Assembly (NCBI RefSeq): GCF_000173915.1
Contig: NZ_ACDZ02000014.1
Coordinates: 310,001 to 374,000 of the forward strand
DNA from: Gemella haemolysans ATCC 10379
GTDB lineage: Bacteria > Bacillota > Bacilli > Staphylococcales > Gemellaceae
Reading direction: 5' to 3'
DNA: 64,000 bases
The translations under genes were made by a program, and so were the position numbers. Under the pieces are notes generated by a model, which was given only the letters and a program-made list of their open reading frames with translations, did not search any database and was not told where the DNA came from. How positions within the stretch are numbered: position 1 is the first letter of the stretch; the number at the start of each line of letters is the position of its first letter. This document shows, piece after piece, positions 44,038-52,553 of the stretch.

Positions 44038-46263
44038 TTATTCTTTAAAGTCAAAGATACTCTTGCGTTTAGAAAAATCAAATTTAATATAATTATTTTT
44101 ATTAATAACTTTTTCTTTAAATTGATCTACTGGAATATTTTCAATCTTATCCACAGGATAGTGGCGTTCATATTCTTTAGGATTAACATTAGCATCAAAA
44201 CTGAAATCATCAGTTTTTTCAAGAGCAGTTCCATCTTTATTTAGCTTATAAAATGTATAACCATGAACTTTTGCACCACCTGAACCATAAACATGGAAAG
44301 CTTTATCTTTAGTAATTGATAGTGTAGTTCTTTCGCCATTTACAAATTCAGGTGTAATGCGAACCACTTTATTATTCTTGTCAAGAGTATAGACATCCAT
44401 TGGACTATATTCATTTGGTTTATCTTTACTAGCTTCTGTAAATAGTAACAGTTCATCTTTCCCATCACCATTAATGTCGAAGAAACCATAGTTTAAAAAG
44501 TTTTTCCCAACTTGTTTTTCTCCAAAAACCGTATAGTTAGAAATAGCTACAGGATTTATATCTTGTTTATCAGATTTTCCTTTGTTAATGGCATCTTGAT
44601 AATTTTTTAAAACACCGGCATATGCTTTTTCATAATTATCTGGTTTTTTATTTTCATTGTTATCAGCTTTATTTTTGTTGTTATTTTTGTCACCTTCAGT
44701 TTTTTCTCCGAAGTTTTTAACTGACTTCCAATTTTCATTATCGAATTTCAGTATTTCTGGAAGAGGGAAAGTACTATTAAATGAATTTCTAGAATCATAT
44801 TCTTTTCCAGTTGTTATGTCTTTATACTTACTATTATCAACATCTAAACCAGTGAACGTAATTACATTAGTCTTTTCAAGTTTATTTCCATCGTTAGAGA
44901 ATTTTAAGAAATTGTATTCTCCTGAATCTTTATCGAATTTTCTAATTCTAATTGTTTTATCTTTGAACACTGCAGAACCAGAGTTGTTATTAGAACCATC
45001 AACTCCAAGTTTATCTAGTATAGCTCTATCGATTGTTTCAGGATTAAATAATCTAATTACCTTATTGTTCTTATCGAATGTGTAGATATCGATAGGGTTA
45101 TTAGGTTTATCATTTCTAGAAATTAAAAGCTCTTTTCTTCCATTATTATCAATATCGTAAAATACATATTTTATGTAATCATCATTTTTCTTCTCTTTTA
45201 GAGCAGATTTTAAAGCTTCAGTATTAATAGATTTATCAGCACTATCTGGATTATTAATAGCCGCTTTATATTTTTGAATAATTGATCCATAAACTTCATT
45301 TTCATCAACAACTTTAGTTTTTGCTTTTTTAGAATAATAATAGTAACCGCCACCAGCTAATAATACAATTCCAAGTAAAGTAGATATAGCTGCTATTAAT
45401 TTTTTCTTAGATTTCTTTTCTTTCTTAGAAGGAAGATTATCTTCTGATTTATTATTTTTAATAGGCGGTACTGGAGGAACTGTTTCAAAAATTCCTTTAT
45501 CATTATTCTGGCCATTATACTGTTCAGATTGAACGTTATTATTATCTAAATTGTTATTTATATATTGTTCAGTAACGATGTTCTTATCATTAATGAATTC
45601 TTGTTCATTATTCTGGTTATTAAAGTATGTGTTTTGCTCAAACTCTTGATTGCTATTTAGGTGTGAATTATTAAGATTTTGTTTCTCATAATTACTTTGA
45701 TTATATGACTGAGAGACAAACGTCTTATCATTCTCAAAACTTTGTTCATTATAATTATTTTGAAGAGTCTGAGGATTATAGTTTTCGTTATTATAGTTAT
45801 TTTGCGAATAATCTTGAGTATAGTTCTCAAAATTTTGATTGTAGTTGTTTTCACCATAACCAAAATTTTGATTGTTTTGAGAATAGTTATAGTAGTTTTG
45901 ATTGTAATTTTGGTTATTAAAGTTGTAATTTTGACCTTGATTATAGTTGTTATAATATGTATTATCATAACTTCCATATTGCTCATCTTGACTATAATTA
46001 TTATTGTTTAATTCATTGTTATAGTTATTATAATTCTGGTTAGTATTATAGTCTTGGTCATAATTATAGTAATTTTCATTGTTATAATTATTTATATCAT
46101 TATTCTGTGTATTATAATCAGTATATCCCTCATAATTATTATAATATTGATTATTATTTTGATAAAATTCTTCGGTATTTTGTTCACCATTATAATAATT
46201 ATTTGGATAATCGCTATTTTGATTAAACTTATTATTTGGGGAAGTATTATTATCTTTAGTCAT
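44038..46263 (-). CDS. N/Q/Y-rich single-pass membrane protein, paralog 1
   Basis: 741 residues from the start at 46263 (AAGGAG is 8 bases upstream; an in-frame ATG at 46269 is too close). Residues 1-255 are almost only Asn, Gln, Tyr with Asp/Glu, a prion-like composition with no Cys. A PPVPP stretch and a Lys cluster (KKEKKSKKK) precede one transmembrane helix (about 289-310) with GGGYYYY. The Lys cluster predicts the low-complexity part inside and the rest outside. Outside are two related domains of about 200 residues, each with a calcium-loop-like motif (DIDNNGRKEL near 370, DINGDGKDEL near 596). Same architecture as the genes ending at 50657 and 52554. Function unknown. Confidence 0.88.
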   Translation of the reverse strand: MTKDNNTSPNNKFNQNSDYPNNYYNGEQNTEEFYQNNNQYYNNYEGYTDYNTQNNDINNYNNENYYNYDQDYNTNQNYNNYNNELNNNNYSQDEQYGSYDNTYYNNYNQGQNYNFNNQNYNQNYYNYSQNNQNFGYGENNYNQNFENYTQDYSQNNYNNENYNPQTLQNNYNEQSFENDKTFVSQSYNQSNYEKQNLNNSHLNSNQEFEQNTYFNNQNNEQEFINDKNIVTEQYINNNLDNNNVQSEQYNGQNNDKGIFETVPPVPPIKNNKSEDNLPSKKEKKSKKKLIAAISTLLGIVLLAGGGYYYYSKKAKTKVVDENEVYGSIIQKYKAAINNPDSADKSINTEALKSALKEKKNDDYIKYVFYDIDNNGRKELLISRNDKPNNPIDIYTFDKNNKVIRLFNPETIDRAILDKLGVDGSNNNSGSAVFKDKTIRIRKFDKDSGEYNFLKFSNDGNKLEKTNVITFTGLDVDNSKYKDITTGKEYDSRNSFNSTFPLPEILKFDNENWKSVKNFGEKTEGDKNNNKNKADNNENKKPDNYEKAYAGVLKNYQDAINKGKSDKQDINPVAISNYTVFGEKQVGKNFLNYGFFDINGDGKDELLLFTEASKDKPNEYSPMDVYTLDKNNKVVRITPEFVNGERTTLSITKDKAFHVYGSGGAKVHGYTFYKLNKDGTALEKTDDFSFDANVNPKEYERHYPVDKIENIPVDQFKEKVINKNNYIKFDFSKRKSIFDFKE

Positions 46264-46294
46264 AAACATTTCTCCTTAATATCTTATAATTAAT

Positions 46295-46323
46295 ATTATA
46301 AAAAGTTTTTTAAAGAAAATCAA
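46295..46323 (-). promoter_or_regulatory. Promoter of N/Q/Y-rich paralog 1
   Basis: On the minus strand TTGATT (complement of 46318-46323), 17-bp spacer, TATAAT (complement of 46295-46300). Confidence 0.65.
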
Positions 46324-46417
46324 GAAAAGGGGAGTAATATGATAGAAATAATATAAGATAAAATTCTAGTAGAAAACTTTTTATCCTAAGTTATTATCTA
46401 AAAACATGTAAATAAAA

Positions 46418-46443
46418 ACCACTGAGCCGTTAAACTCAGTGGT
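46418..46443 (-). terminator. Terminator of the permease gene
   Basis: ACCACTGAG (46418-46426) pairs with CTCAGTGGT (46435-46443); on the minus strand TTTTTATTT follows. Confidence 0.85.
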
Positions 46444-46476
46444 GAATCTTATTAATTTTAATGTAACTTAAAATAA

Positions 46477-47883
46477 TTATTTATTATTATATTTTTTAGC
46501 TAAGTAAGGCATGATTAATCCTAATGAAAGTAGAATGATTGGAGTTACAATGTTCATAACTGTTTGGAAAGTACTTTCTGGAGTGTACATACCAGAGATA
46601 CAAGCAAAAGCAGTTAAGAAGAAACACCAAGCTCCAAGTCCCATACCTACAAATTTATTTTTAACAAATTTGTATTCAGATTGGAATTTCTCAGCAGATT
46701 TTTTCAAGAATATATATGCTGCGAATACCCATAGATAACGTAATGGCATTGTAACAGCGTTAAGTTTAACTAACCATCTGAATAAATCATTAACTTCCTT
46801 AATTCCAAACATTGGGATAATTAGTAAGATAGAAACGATAACCCCAACAAGTTTTAATCCGTTAACGTATACATCGTTTTCGTTCTTAACTAATAATTTC
46901 TTAGGAATGTATTTCTCGTCAGCACTACTTAATAACATACGTAGTGGAGCATCGATAGAAATAATAACAACAGAAACTTGTCCGATTAAATCAACGATTG
47001 CATAGATAACTAAGAATAAGTTACCGACACCGTAGTAATTACCTAAAGTTTGGAAAGCATAGTAAGTTCCATTTGTAAGTAAGTCTTTAGGAATATTATT
47101 TGTATCGAACATTAATGCTAGAGCAAAAGTCCCAAGAATTGCAGTAGTACAAACCATAACTACTAGAGCAATCATTCCACGAGGAAAGTCTTTAGAAGGA
47201 TTTTTCATCTTATTAACATAAGGTGAAATCTTCTCACAACCTCCTACCGCAAAAACTAAAATAGCAATAGATGTAATATACTTAACATCAAATGTTGGCA
47301 TAAATGTATCTAATGACCAATCGATGTTAAATGTTTTAGCACCAGTAATAGATGGTGCTGTAATAGCCATAACTACAAATAATAATGACATAATAAACAT
47401 TGAAGATCCGGCTAACATCGCCATTTTCTTAATTAAGTTTACTCCACGAGTTGCTAAGAATAAAGCAACTAAGAAGATAACTAAAGAAGCGATTTGTAAG
47501 TATGTGATATCCATTTTACTAATACGGTTATCACGAAATACAGTCCAACTAAACGCTGCGATAATACGAGATGGTTTTTGAGAAATATAAGGCATGTGAA
47601 CTACCCACATTGTCCATCCAGTATAATAAGCAAGTAGTTTACCATGTGTAGAACTAATCCAAGAACTTACACCACCACCGGCATCTTTAAAAGTAGATCC
47701 TAGCTCACCAACGATTAATGAATACGGAATAAAGTAAATTACGAAAATTAAAACCCAAGAAACTATAGATTTTAATCCACCGAATTCAGAGTATCCATTA
47801 ACGACATTCCCGAACGCCCATACAGTTGAGAATGCCATGAAGGCTAGGGTGTACCAAAATATTTTTTTTGCATCCCTCTCCAT
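46477..47883 (-). CDS. APC-family amino acid permease
   Basis: 468 residues, about twelve transmembrane helices. APC superfamily amino acid transporter of the YjeM/glutamate-GABA antiporter-like group, judged from the N-terminal FSTVWAFGNVVNG helix and VFAVGGCEKISPYV in the middle (APC helix 6 region usually FxGxE). Substrate not evident. AGGAGGT precedes the ATG. It is divergent from a CitA/CitB-type two-component system, which may control it. Confidence 0.8.
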   Translation of the reverse strand: MERDAKKIFWYTLAFMAFSTVWAFGNVVNGYSEFGGLKSIVSWVLIFVIYFIPYSLIVGELGSTFKDAGGGVSSWISSTHGKLLAYYTGWTMWVVHMPYISQKPSRIIAAFSWTVFRDNRISKMDITYLQIASLVIFLVALFLATRGVNLIKKMAMLAGSSMFIMSLLFVVMAITAPSITGAKTFNIDWSLDTFMPTFDVKYITSIAILVFAVGGCEKISPYVNKMKNPSKDFPRGMIALVVMVCTTAILGTFALALMFDTNNIPKDLLTNGTYYAFQTLGNYYGVGNLFLVIYAIVDLIGQVSVVIISIDAPLRMLLSSADEKYIPKKLLVKNENDVYVNGLKLVGVIVSILLIIPMFGIKEVNDLFRWLVKLNAVTMPLRYLWVFAAYIFLKKSAEKFQSEYKFVKNKFVGMGLGAWCFFLTAFACISGMYTPESTFQTVMNIVTPIILLSLGLIMPYLAKKYNNK

Positions 47884-47938
47884 TGAGAACCTCCTAAAAT
47901 ATAAAATATACTAATAACTGCATAATTGCATTACTAAA

Positions 47939-47967
47939 ATACTAGCACATACTACATGATTATTCAA
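47939..47967 (-). promoter_or_regulatory. Promoter of the permease gene
   Basis: Minus-strand TTGAAT (complement of 47962-47967), 17-bp spacer ending TGC, TAGTAT (complement of 47939-47944): an extended -10 promoter. Confidence 0.6.
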
Positions 47968-48101
47968 GTAAAAATAAAATAAATTAAATTAAAATTTTTT
48001 TATTTGAAAATAAAATACTATTTTATAGAATATATATAAAAACATAGTGTTCAATAATTATGCAAATACTTCCGAAAATATTTTAATTGATAACGATTTA
48101 A

Positions 48102-48138
48102 AATGTAAATTTACATTATGAAAATATATTTACATAAT
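48102..48138. promoter_or_regulatory. ATTTACAT operator cluster between permease and kinase genes
   Basis: AATGTAAATTTACATT (48102-48117) is a perfect palindrome, and ATTTACATAAT follows at 48128 as a direct repeat of ATTTACATTAT (48109), 19 bases apart. It lies between the divergent promoters and is a good candidate site for the adjacent response regulator. The rest of the 380-base gap is AT-rich without other features. Confidence 0.5.
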
Positions 48139-48184
48139 CTTGATATTTTAAAGTATATATAAAGTTGACAAAAGAGGACACCAC

Positions 48185-48213
48185 TTGAAATACATATATT
48201 TTTGAATTATAAT
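48185..48213 (+). promoter_or_regulatory. Promoter of the two-component operon
   Basis: TTGAAA (48185-48190), 17-bp spacer, TATAAT (48208-48213). Confidence 0.7.
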
Positions 48214-48262
48214 AAACAGATGTAAAAGATAATTTTTATAAATGATAAGGGGTGATAAAGGA

Positions 48263-49858
48263 GTGAGGAAAAAACATAAATCATTAACTAGGTTAATGGT
48301 GATAATGACAGGTCTTGTAGTAGTTTCATTATTAGTAACTTCATTTTTTGTTACGGAATATATAAAAAACCGAGAAGATGAGATTATTCGTCAAAAAATA
48401 TATTCAACTGCAAAGGTGGTAGCTAATGATAAAGGTGTCATAGACGATGTAAAACATCACAGGAGAACCAAGGGAATTCAAGAATATGCTAATAGAGTAT
48501 TGGAAGAAACAGGAACCGACTTTGTAGTTATCACGGATGATACTTTTACAAGATACAGTCATCCAATAAATGAATTTGTTGGTGAAAAATTTTCTAATAT
48601 AGAAGATATTAGTTCGACATTCCAATCTGGAGATCACTATAGTAAGCAAAGTGGTGTTCTGGGAGACGGACTTAGATTTTTCACAGCAATAAAAGATGAA
48701 AATGGTGAAAATATTGGTGTTGTGTGTGTAGGATATACTAAAGAAACAGTAAAAAAACAAATACTACATTCACAAGAAAAAATATTATTTGGATTATTGA
48801 TAGGTATAGCAGTTGCAATTACGTTAGCAGTAGTGTATAATAGACGACTTAAGCGTATATTGTTAAACTATGAACCAGAAGAAATAGCATACAATTATAT
48901 AGAGAAAAATCTTATATCCGATCATGTTTCCGAAGGAATTATAGCAATAAATATAGATAAGAAAGTTATCGTTAAGAATAGTAGTGCTAATCAAATATTG
49001 GATAAAGCAGGGTATTCTAAAGTTAAAAAAGGTAAGAAAATTCCTGATCAGATGTATGAAATTTTCTTCAAGAGTATAATCGAAGAAAATCTTCAAAGTA
49101 GAGATGAAGTGATAGTTCTAAATTACATCGAAGTTCTAGTTAATAGAAATGTAATCTATCAAAATGGTAAGTTATATGGTGCTGTAGTTACACTACGTGA
49201 CCAAAGTGAAATGAAAAAATTAATCACAGAATTAAGCGGTACAGAAAAATATAACGATAGCCTTCGAGAACAGAGTCATCACTTTATGAATAAATTGCAT
49301 GTACTACATGGTTTAATTGAGATGAAGTCTTATGATGAGGTTCAAAAATTTATCACTTATCTAAAAGATGACTATCATGATAAAATTGGATACATATCTG
49401 AGAGTATTAAAGTACCAGCAATAGCAGGTTTTTTACTAGCAAAAGTAAGAGAAGCTAAACAAAAAAATATATCGTTATTAATTGATTCAGATTCAATGAT
49501 TCTAAATCAAGAAGGTTTAGATGAACTATTTAATGAACTTTTAATAATTTTAGGAGTACTTATAGACAACTCAATGGAATCTATAGGGGAAAAAGAAGAT
49601 GGGAAAATTGTTGTTTACTTATACCTAAATACAGATGAAAATATACTATTATGTAATGTGTATGATAATGGCTGTGGAATTAGTAAGGATATACTGGAGA
49701 ATGTATTTGAAAGAGGATATTCAACTAAAGGGGAAAACAGAGGATACGGATTAAATGCCGTTGACACTATTGTGAAAAAATATAATGGTTTAATAGACGT
49801 GGAAAGCGAAGTAGGCAAAACAAAATTTACAATAGAGATACCAATCGAGGAGGAATAA
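48263..49858 (+). CDS. CitA/DcuS-type sensor histidine kinase
   Basis: 531 residues from GTG 48263, chosen because AAGGGGTGAT (48247-48256) is 6 bases upstream; ATG 48242 precedes the ribosome site. Order: transmembrane helix (about 10-32), extracellular sCache/PASp sensor, second helix (about 173-195), cytoplasmic PAS, SpoOB-type dimerisation helix with phosphoacceptor His339 (SHHFMNKLHVLHGLIE), and an HATPase domain with DNGCGI and GRGYGL-like G boxes. Family members sense citrate, malate or fumarate. No carboxylate transporter is adjacent, so the ligand is open. Coupled to the regulator gene, 3 bases downstream. Confidence 0.88.
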   Translation: MRKKHKSLTRLMVIMTGLVVVSLLVTSFFVTEYIKNREDEIIRQKIYSTAKVVANDKGVIDDVKHHRRTKGIQEYANRVLEETGTDFVVITDDTFTRYSHPINEFVGEKFSNIEDISSTFQSGDHYSKQSGVLGDGLRFFTAIKDENGENIGVVCVGYTKETVKKQILHSQEKILFGLLIGIAVAITLAVVYNRRLKRILLNYEPEEIAYNYIEKNLISDHVSEGIIAINIDKKVIVKNSSANQILDKAGYSKVKKGKKIPDQMYEIFFKSIIEENLQSRDEVIVLNYIEVLVNRNVIYQNGKLYGAVVTLRDQSEMKKLITELSGTEKYNDSLREQSHHFMNKLHVLHGLIEMKSYDEVQKFITYLKDDYHDKIGYISESIKVPAIAGFLLAKVREAKQKNISLLIDSDSMILNQEGLDELFNELLIILGVLIDNSMESIGEKEDGKIVVYLYLNTDENILLCNVYDNGCGISKDILENVFERGYSTKGENRGYGLNAVDTIVKKYNGLIDVESEVGKTKFTIEIPIEEE

Positions 49859-49861
49859 TAA

Positions 49862-50542
49862 GTGAGAGTACTAATAATAGAAGACGATCCAATGGTAGCG
49901 ATGATACACAAGGAGTATTTTAAAAAGAAAGAATTAACAGATGATTTAAATCATGTTACATCAATAGAAGATGCGAGAGAATATTTAGCAAACAATGATG
50001 TTGACTTAATAGTTTTAGATAACTATTTAATTGATGGACAAGGAATTGAGTACTTACCAGAATTAAAAGGATATCCAATTATTATGATAACAGCAGCAAA
50101 TGACGTTCAAACTGTAGAAGCTGCATTATCTAATGGAGTAGTAGATTACTTAGTAAAACCATTTACTTATGAAAGATTTGCACAAGCAATTGATAAAGTA
50201 CAAGACTATGTGAAATTATTATCAAAAGAAAAAATTAATCAAGATTTAATCGATGAATATTTAAATTCTGGTAGAATAGAAGAAGATGAAGATAATTTAC
50301 CTAAAGGACTATCAAGAATCACATTGAAAAAAGTACTAGAGGCTATAAAACAGCATAATAGTGGATTTACTACTCAACAAATTGCAGATAAGTTAGATAT
50401 TTCTAGAATAACTATTAGAAAATATTTAAATCACTTAGTTAATATAAACATACTTAGTGAAGATGCTGAATACTATACATCAGGAAGACCTGTGTCAGTA
50501 TTTACAGTCGTATCTGAAAGTAGATTAGAAAAATTATTATAA
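49862..50542 (+). CDS. CitB/DcuR-type response regulator
   Basis: 226 residues. The receiver domain has acidic pocket EDD (7-9), phospho-acceptor Asp53 (VLDNYLIDG) and Lys in VKPF. The C-terminal HTH (TTQQIADKLDISRITIRKYL) is of the CitB/DcuR type. Start GTG 49862 with AGGAGGAAT in the end of the kinase gene. Probably binds the ATTTACAT cluster upstream of the operon. It is followed by a bidirectional terminator. Confidence 0.9.
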   Translation: MRVLIIEDDPMVAMIHKEYFKKKELTDDLNHVTSIEDAREYLANNDVDLIVLDNYLIDGQGIEYLPELKGYPIIMITAANDVQTVEAALSNGVVDYLVKPFTYERFAQAIDKVQDYVKLLSKEKINQDLIDEYLNSGRIEEDEDNLPKGLSRITLKKVLEAIKQHNSGFTTQQIADKLDISRITIRKYLNHLVNINILSEDAEYYTSGRPVSVFTVVSESRLEKLL

Positions 50543-50590
50543 TAACGTATCATCAAAATCATATAATAATTTATAATTTGTAATAAAGAG

Positions 50591-50627
50591 AAAAACCTTC
50601 AAAACTTTAATTGTTTTGAAGGTTTTT
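50591..50627. terminator. Bidirectional terminator between convergent genes
   Basis: A perfect 15-bp stem (50591-50605 with 50613-50627) with a 7-nt loop and A/T tracts on both sides serves the response regulator (+) and N/Q/Y-rich paralog 2 (-). Confidence 0.9.
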
Positions 50628-50656
50628 TAGAGAAATAATAAAATTAAGAGAAGATA

Positions 50657-52429
50657 TTAATCATTAATTTTGTATATACCTTTTTTATACTTGTCAGTAT
50701 TTTTATACTCTTCTATAGTTTTATTAATTCTATCCATATCTTCTTTTTTGAATTTTTCTTGGATTTCTTTGTAGGTTACTTTTTTAAATAATTTAAAATC
50801 ACGTTGACCAACAGGTTTATCATAATCTATAATTTTTATTTCAATACCATCATCTACTTTTCTTACTAATATACTACTACCTAAAGTTCCAAAGTCTGTA
50901 ATATAAGCACCGTTTTGTTCTTGCATGCTAAAGAAAGTATCAGGTTTTAAAGTTTCGACTTTAGGATCAGTAGACTGATTAACATATGCACGACCGATTA
51001 ATGCTAGTTGTGAATTAGTAAATTCTGGCTTTTTATTGTTGTCGTCTCTTCTATCTTCTGAATTTTCCTGTTTAACTTCATTGTATGTATAAACAGTTTT
51101 ACGCACTGATCTAGGTATTTCTAGTTTTTCGTTTGACTGTGGACGATTTTTTAAAAATTCTTCTTTAGAACCGTACTGAGTATTCGACACGGTATCTTTG
51201 AACTTCCCATCTTTCTTTTCTTTGTCAGATAGGTTTACATCATGAATCTTATCATACTTGTCTTTTTTATCATTTAATTTATAAACGACATATCTGTCAG
51301 TATCTTTTTCTTGAGTGTGAATCCAAATAGTTTGGTTTTTATAGAATACAGCACGTGGAATATCACTATCAGATTGAGCTTGATAAAGTACCCTAATATT
51401 GTTAGAGTCATATGAATAAACTGCAACAGGACTATTAGGTTTATTTTCTTCAGTAATAAATAATTCGTTTGTACCATTTCCATCGATATCATAATAATTA
51501 AATTGTAGGAAATTCTTATCTTTTCCATTATCATTATAATTTTTAATAGCATATTTATTTACTTCAGAATCATTATCTGAATAACCTTTATCCATCGCTT
51601 CTTTATATTTTTCAAGAACCTGAGCGTAAGCTTCTTTATCAGATTTGTTTTTACTGAAAGAGAATATGCTAGAGATAGATTTATTCGTATAATTTGAATA
51701 ATAATACAAGCCACCACCACTAATTAGTACCAGACCAAGAACAGTTGAGATTATTGGAATAAGTTTTGATTGTTTTTTCTTATTTGGTTCAAAATTACTA
51801 ATTTCAGCACCTTGAGTATTAGAGTTCATGTTAGGGTTTTGGTTCGTATTATTGAAGTTTGGTTGCTGTTGGTTAAACCCTTGTTGATTTATATTATTGT
51901 AGTTTTGATACTGATGATTAAACCCTTGTTGATTCGTATTTTCGTAGTTTTGAATATGAGGATTAGTACCTTGCTGATTTGCATCTCTATAATTCTGGTA
52001 TTGCTGATTAAATTCTTGTTCACTAGAATTATTATAATTTTGATATTTTTGATTTAAACCCTGTTGATTTAAATTTTCATAGTTTTGATATTGCTGATTA
52101 GGGTTATTATAATTTTGATATTGTTGGTTATATACTTGCTGATTCGCATTAGCATAATTCTGATTTTCTTGATTATAGTACTGTTGATTATTATAATTTT
52201 GATATGGCTGTCCAGTATATTGTTGATTTTCAAAATTACCATTGTAATTTTGCTGTTCATTATAATTATTGTAGTTTTGATATTGTTGATTTAATCCTTG
52301 CTGACTCTCATATTTTTCATAATTTTGATTGCTGTAATTCTGCTGGTTAGTTAAATCATCTTGATTATAGTTATTATAATTCTGACTAGGGTAATTTTGA
52401 TTTTTCCCTTGACTATATTTTTTATTCAT
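50657..52429 (-). CDS. N/Q/Y-rich single-pass membrane protein, paralog 2
   Basis: 590 residues. Residues 1-210 are Asn/Gln/Tyr-rich and include six full 15-residue repeats of the type NYxNxNQQGxNQxYQ plus one 10-residue unit (91-190). NKKKQSK then a transmembrane helix (about 223-244, LIPIISTVLGLVLISGGG) places this part in the cytoplasm. Outside: one domain like those of paralog 1, with YYDIDGNGTNEL (about 312-323), and a C-terminal domain (about 455-590) shared only with paralog 3 (SQLALIGRA, TYKEIQEKFKKEDMDRIN). GAGGAGAAA precedes the ATG. Function unknown. Confidence 0.88.
   Translation of the reverse strand: MNKKYSQGKNQNYPSQNYNNYNQDDLTNQQNYSNQNYEKYESQQGLNQQYQNYNNYNEQQNYNGNFENQQYTGQPYQNYNNQQYYNQENQNYANANQQVYNQQYQNYNNPNQQYQNYENLNQQGLNQKYQNYNNSSEQEFNQQYQNYRDANQQGTNPHIQNYENTNQQGFNHQYQNYNNINQQGFNQQQPNFNNTNQNPNMNSNTQGAEISNFEPNKKKQSKLIPIISTVLGLVLISGGGLYYYSNYTNKSISSIFSFSKNKSDKEAYAQVLEKYKEAMDKGYSDNDSEVNKYAIKNYNDNGKDKNFLQFNYYDIDGNGTNELFITEENKPNSPVAVYSYDSNNIRVLYQAQSDSDIPRAVFYKNQTIWIHTQEKDTDRYVVYKLNDKKDKYDKIHDVNLSDKEKKDGKFKDTVSNTQYGSKEEFLKNRPQSNEKLEIPRSVRKTVYTYNEVKQENSEDRRDDNNKKPEFTNSQLALIGRAYVNQSTDPKVETLKPDTFFSMQEQNGAYITDFGTLGSSILVRKVDDGIEIKIIDYDKPVGQRDFKLFKKVTYKEIQEKFKKEDMDRINKTIEEYKNTDKYKKGIYKIND
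51860..52159 (-). repeat. Coding minisatellite, 45-bp units
   Basis: Encodes residues 91-190 of paralog 2: units at residues 91-105, 116-130, 131-145, 146-160, 161-175 and 176-190, with a shortened 10-residue unit at 106-115. Units differ mainly at positions 3-5 and 10-13. Length variation between strains is expected. Confidence 0.8.
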
Positions 52430-52474
52430 AAATTTTCTCCTCTATTTATTTTACATTATATATACTTTGCTTAT

Positions 52475-52503
52475 ATTATAGACTAAATTACATATTTTTT
52501 CAA
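52475..52503 (-). promoter_or_regulatory. Promoter of N/Q/Y-rich paralog 2
   Basis: Minus-strand TTGAAA (complement of 52498-52503), 17-bp spacer, TATAAT (complement of 52475-52480). Confidence 0.7.
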
Positions 52504-52517
52504 AAAGTTATGAAAAT

Positions 52518-52545
52518 CCCTAACTCCAGAATGTTGGAGCTAGGG
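52518..52545 (-). terminator. Terminator of N/Q/Y-rich paralog 3
   Basis: CCCTAACTCCA (52518-52528) pairs with TGGAGCTAGGG (52535-52545) with one internal mismatch; ATTTTC follows on the minus strand. Its left edge lies close to the paralog 2 promoter. Confidence 0.75.
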
Positions 52546-52553
52546 AAGGAGTG

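Noticed and set aside
45742..46293. Open frames opposite the N/Q/Y-rich gene that read as very hydrophobic Ile/Val-rich proteins
   Set aside because: They are the antisense of Asn/Tyr codons (AAT/TAT read as ATT/ATA); no ribosome site or promoter supports them. The same holds for 51770-52294.
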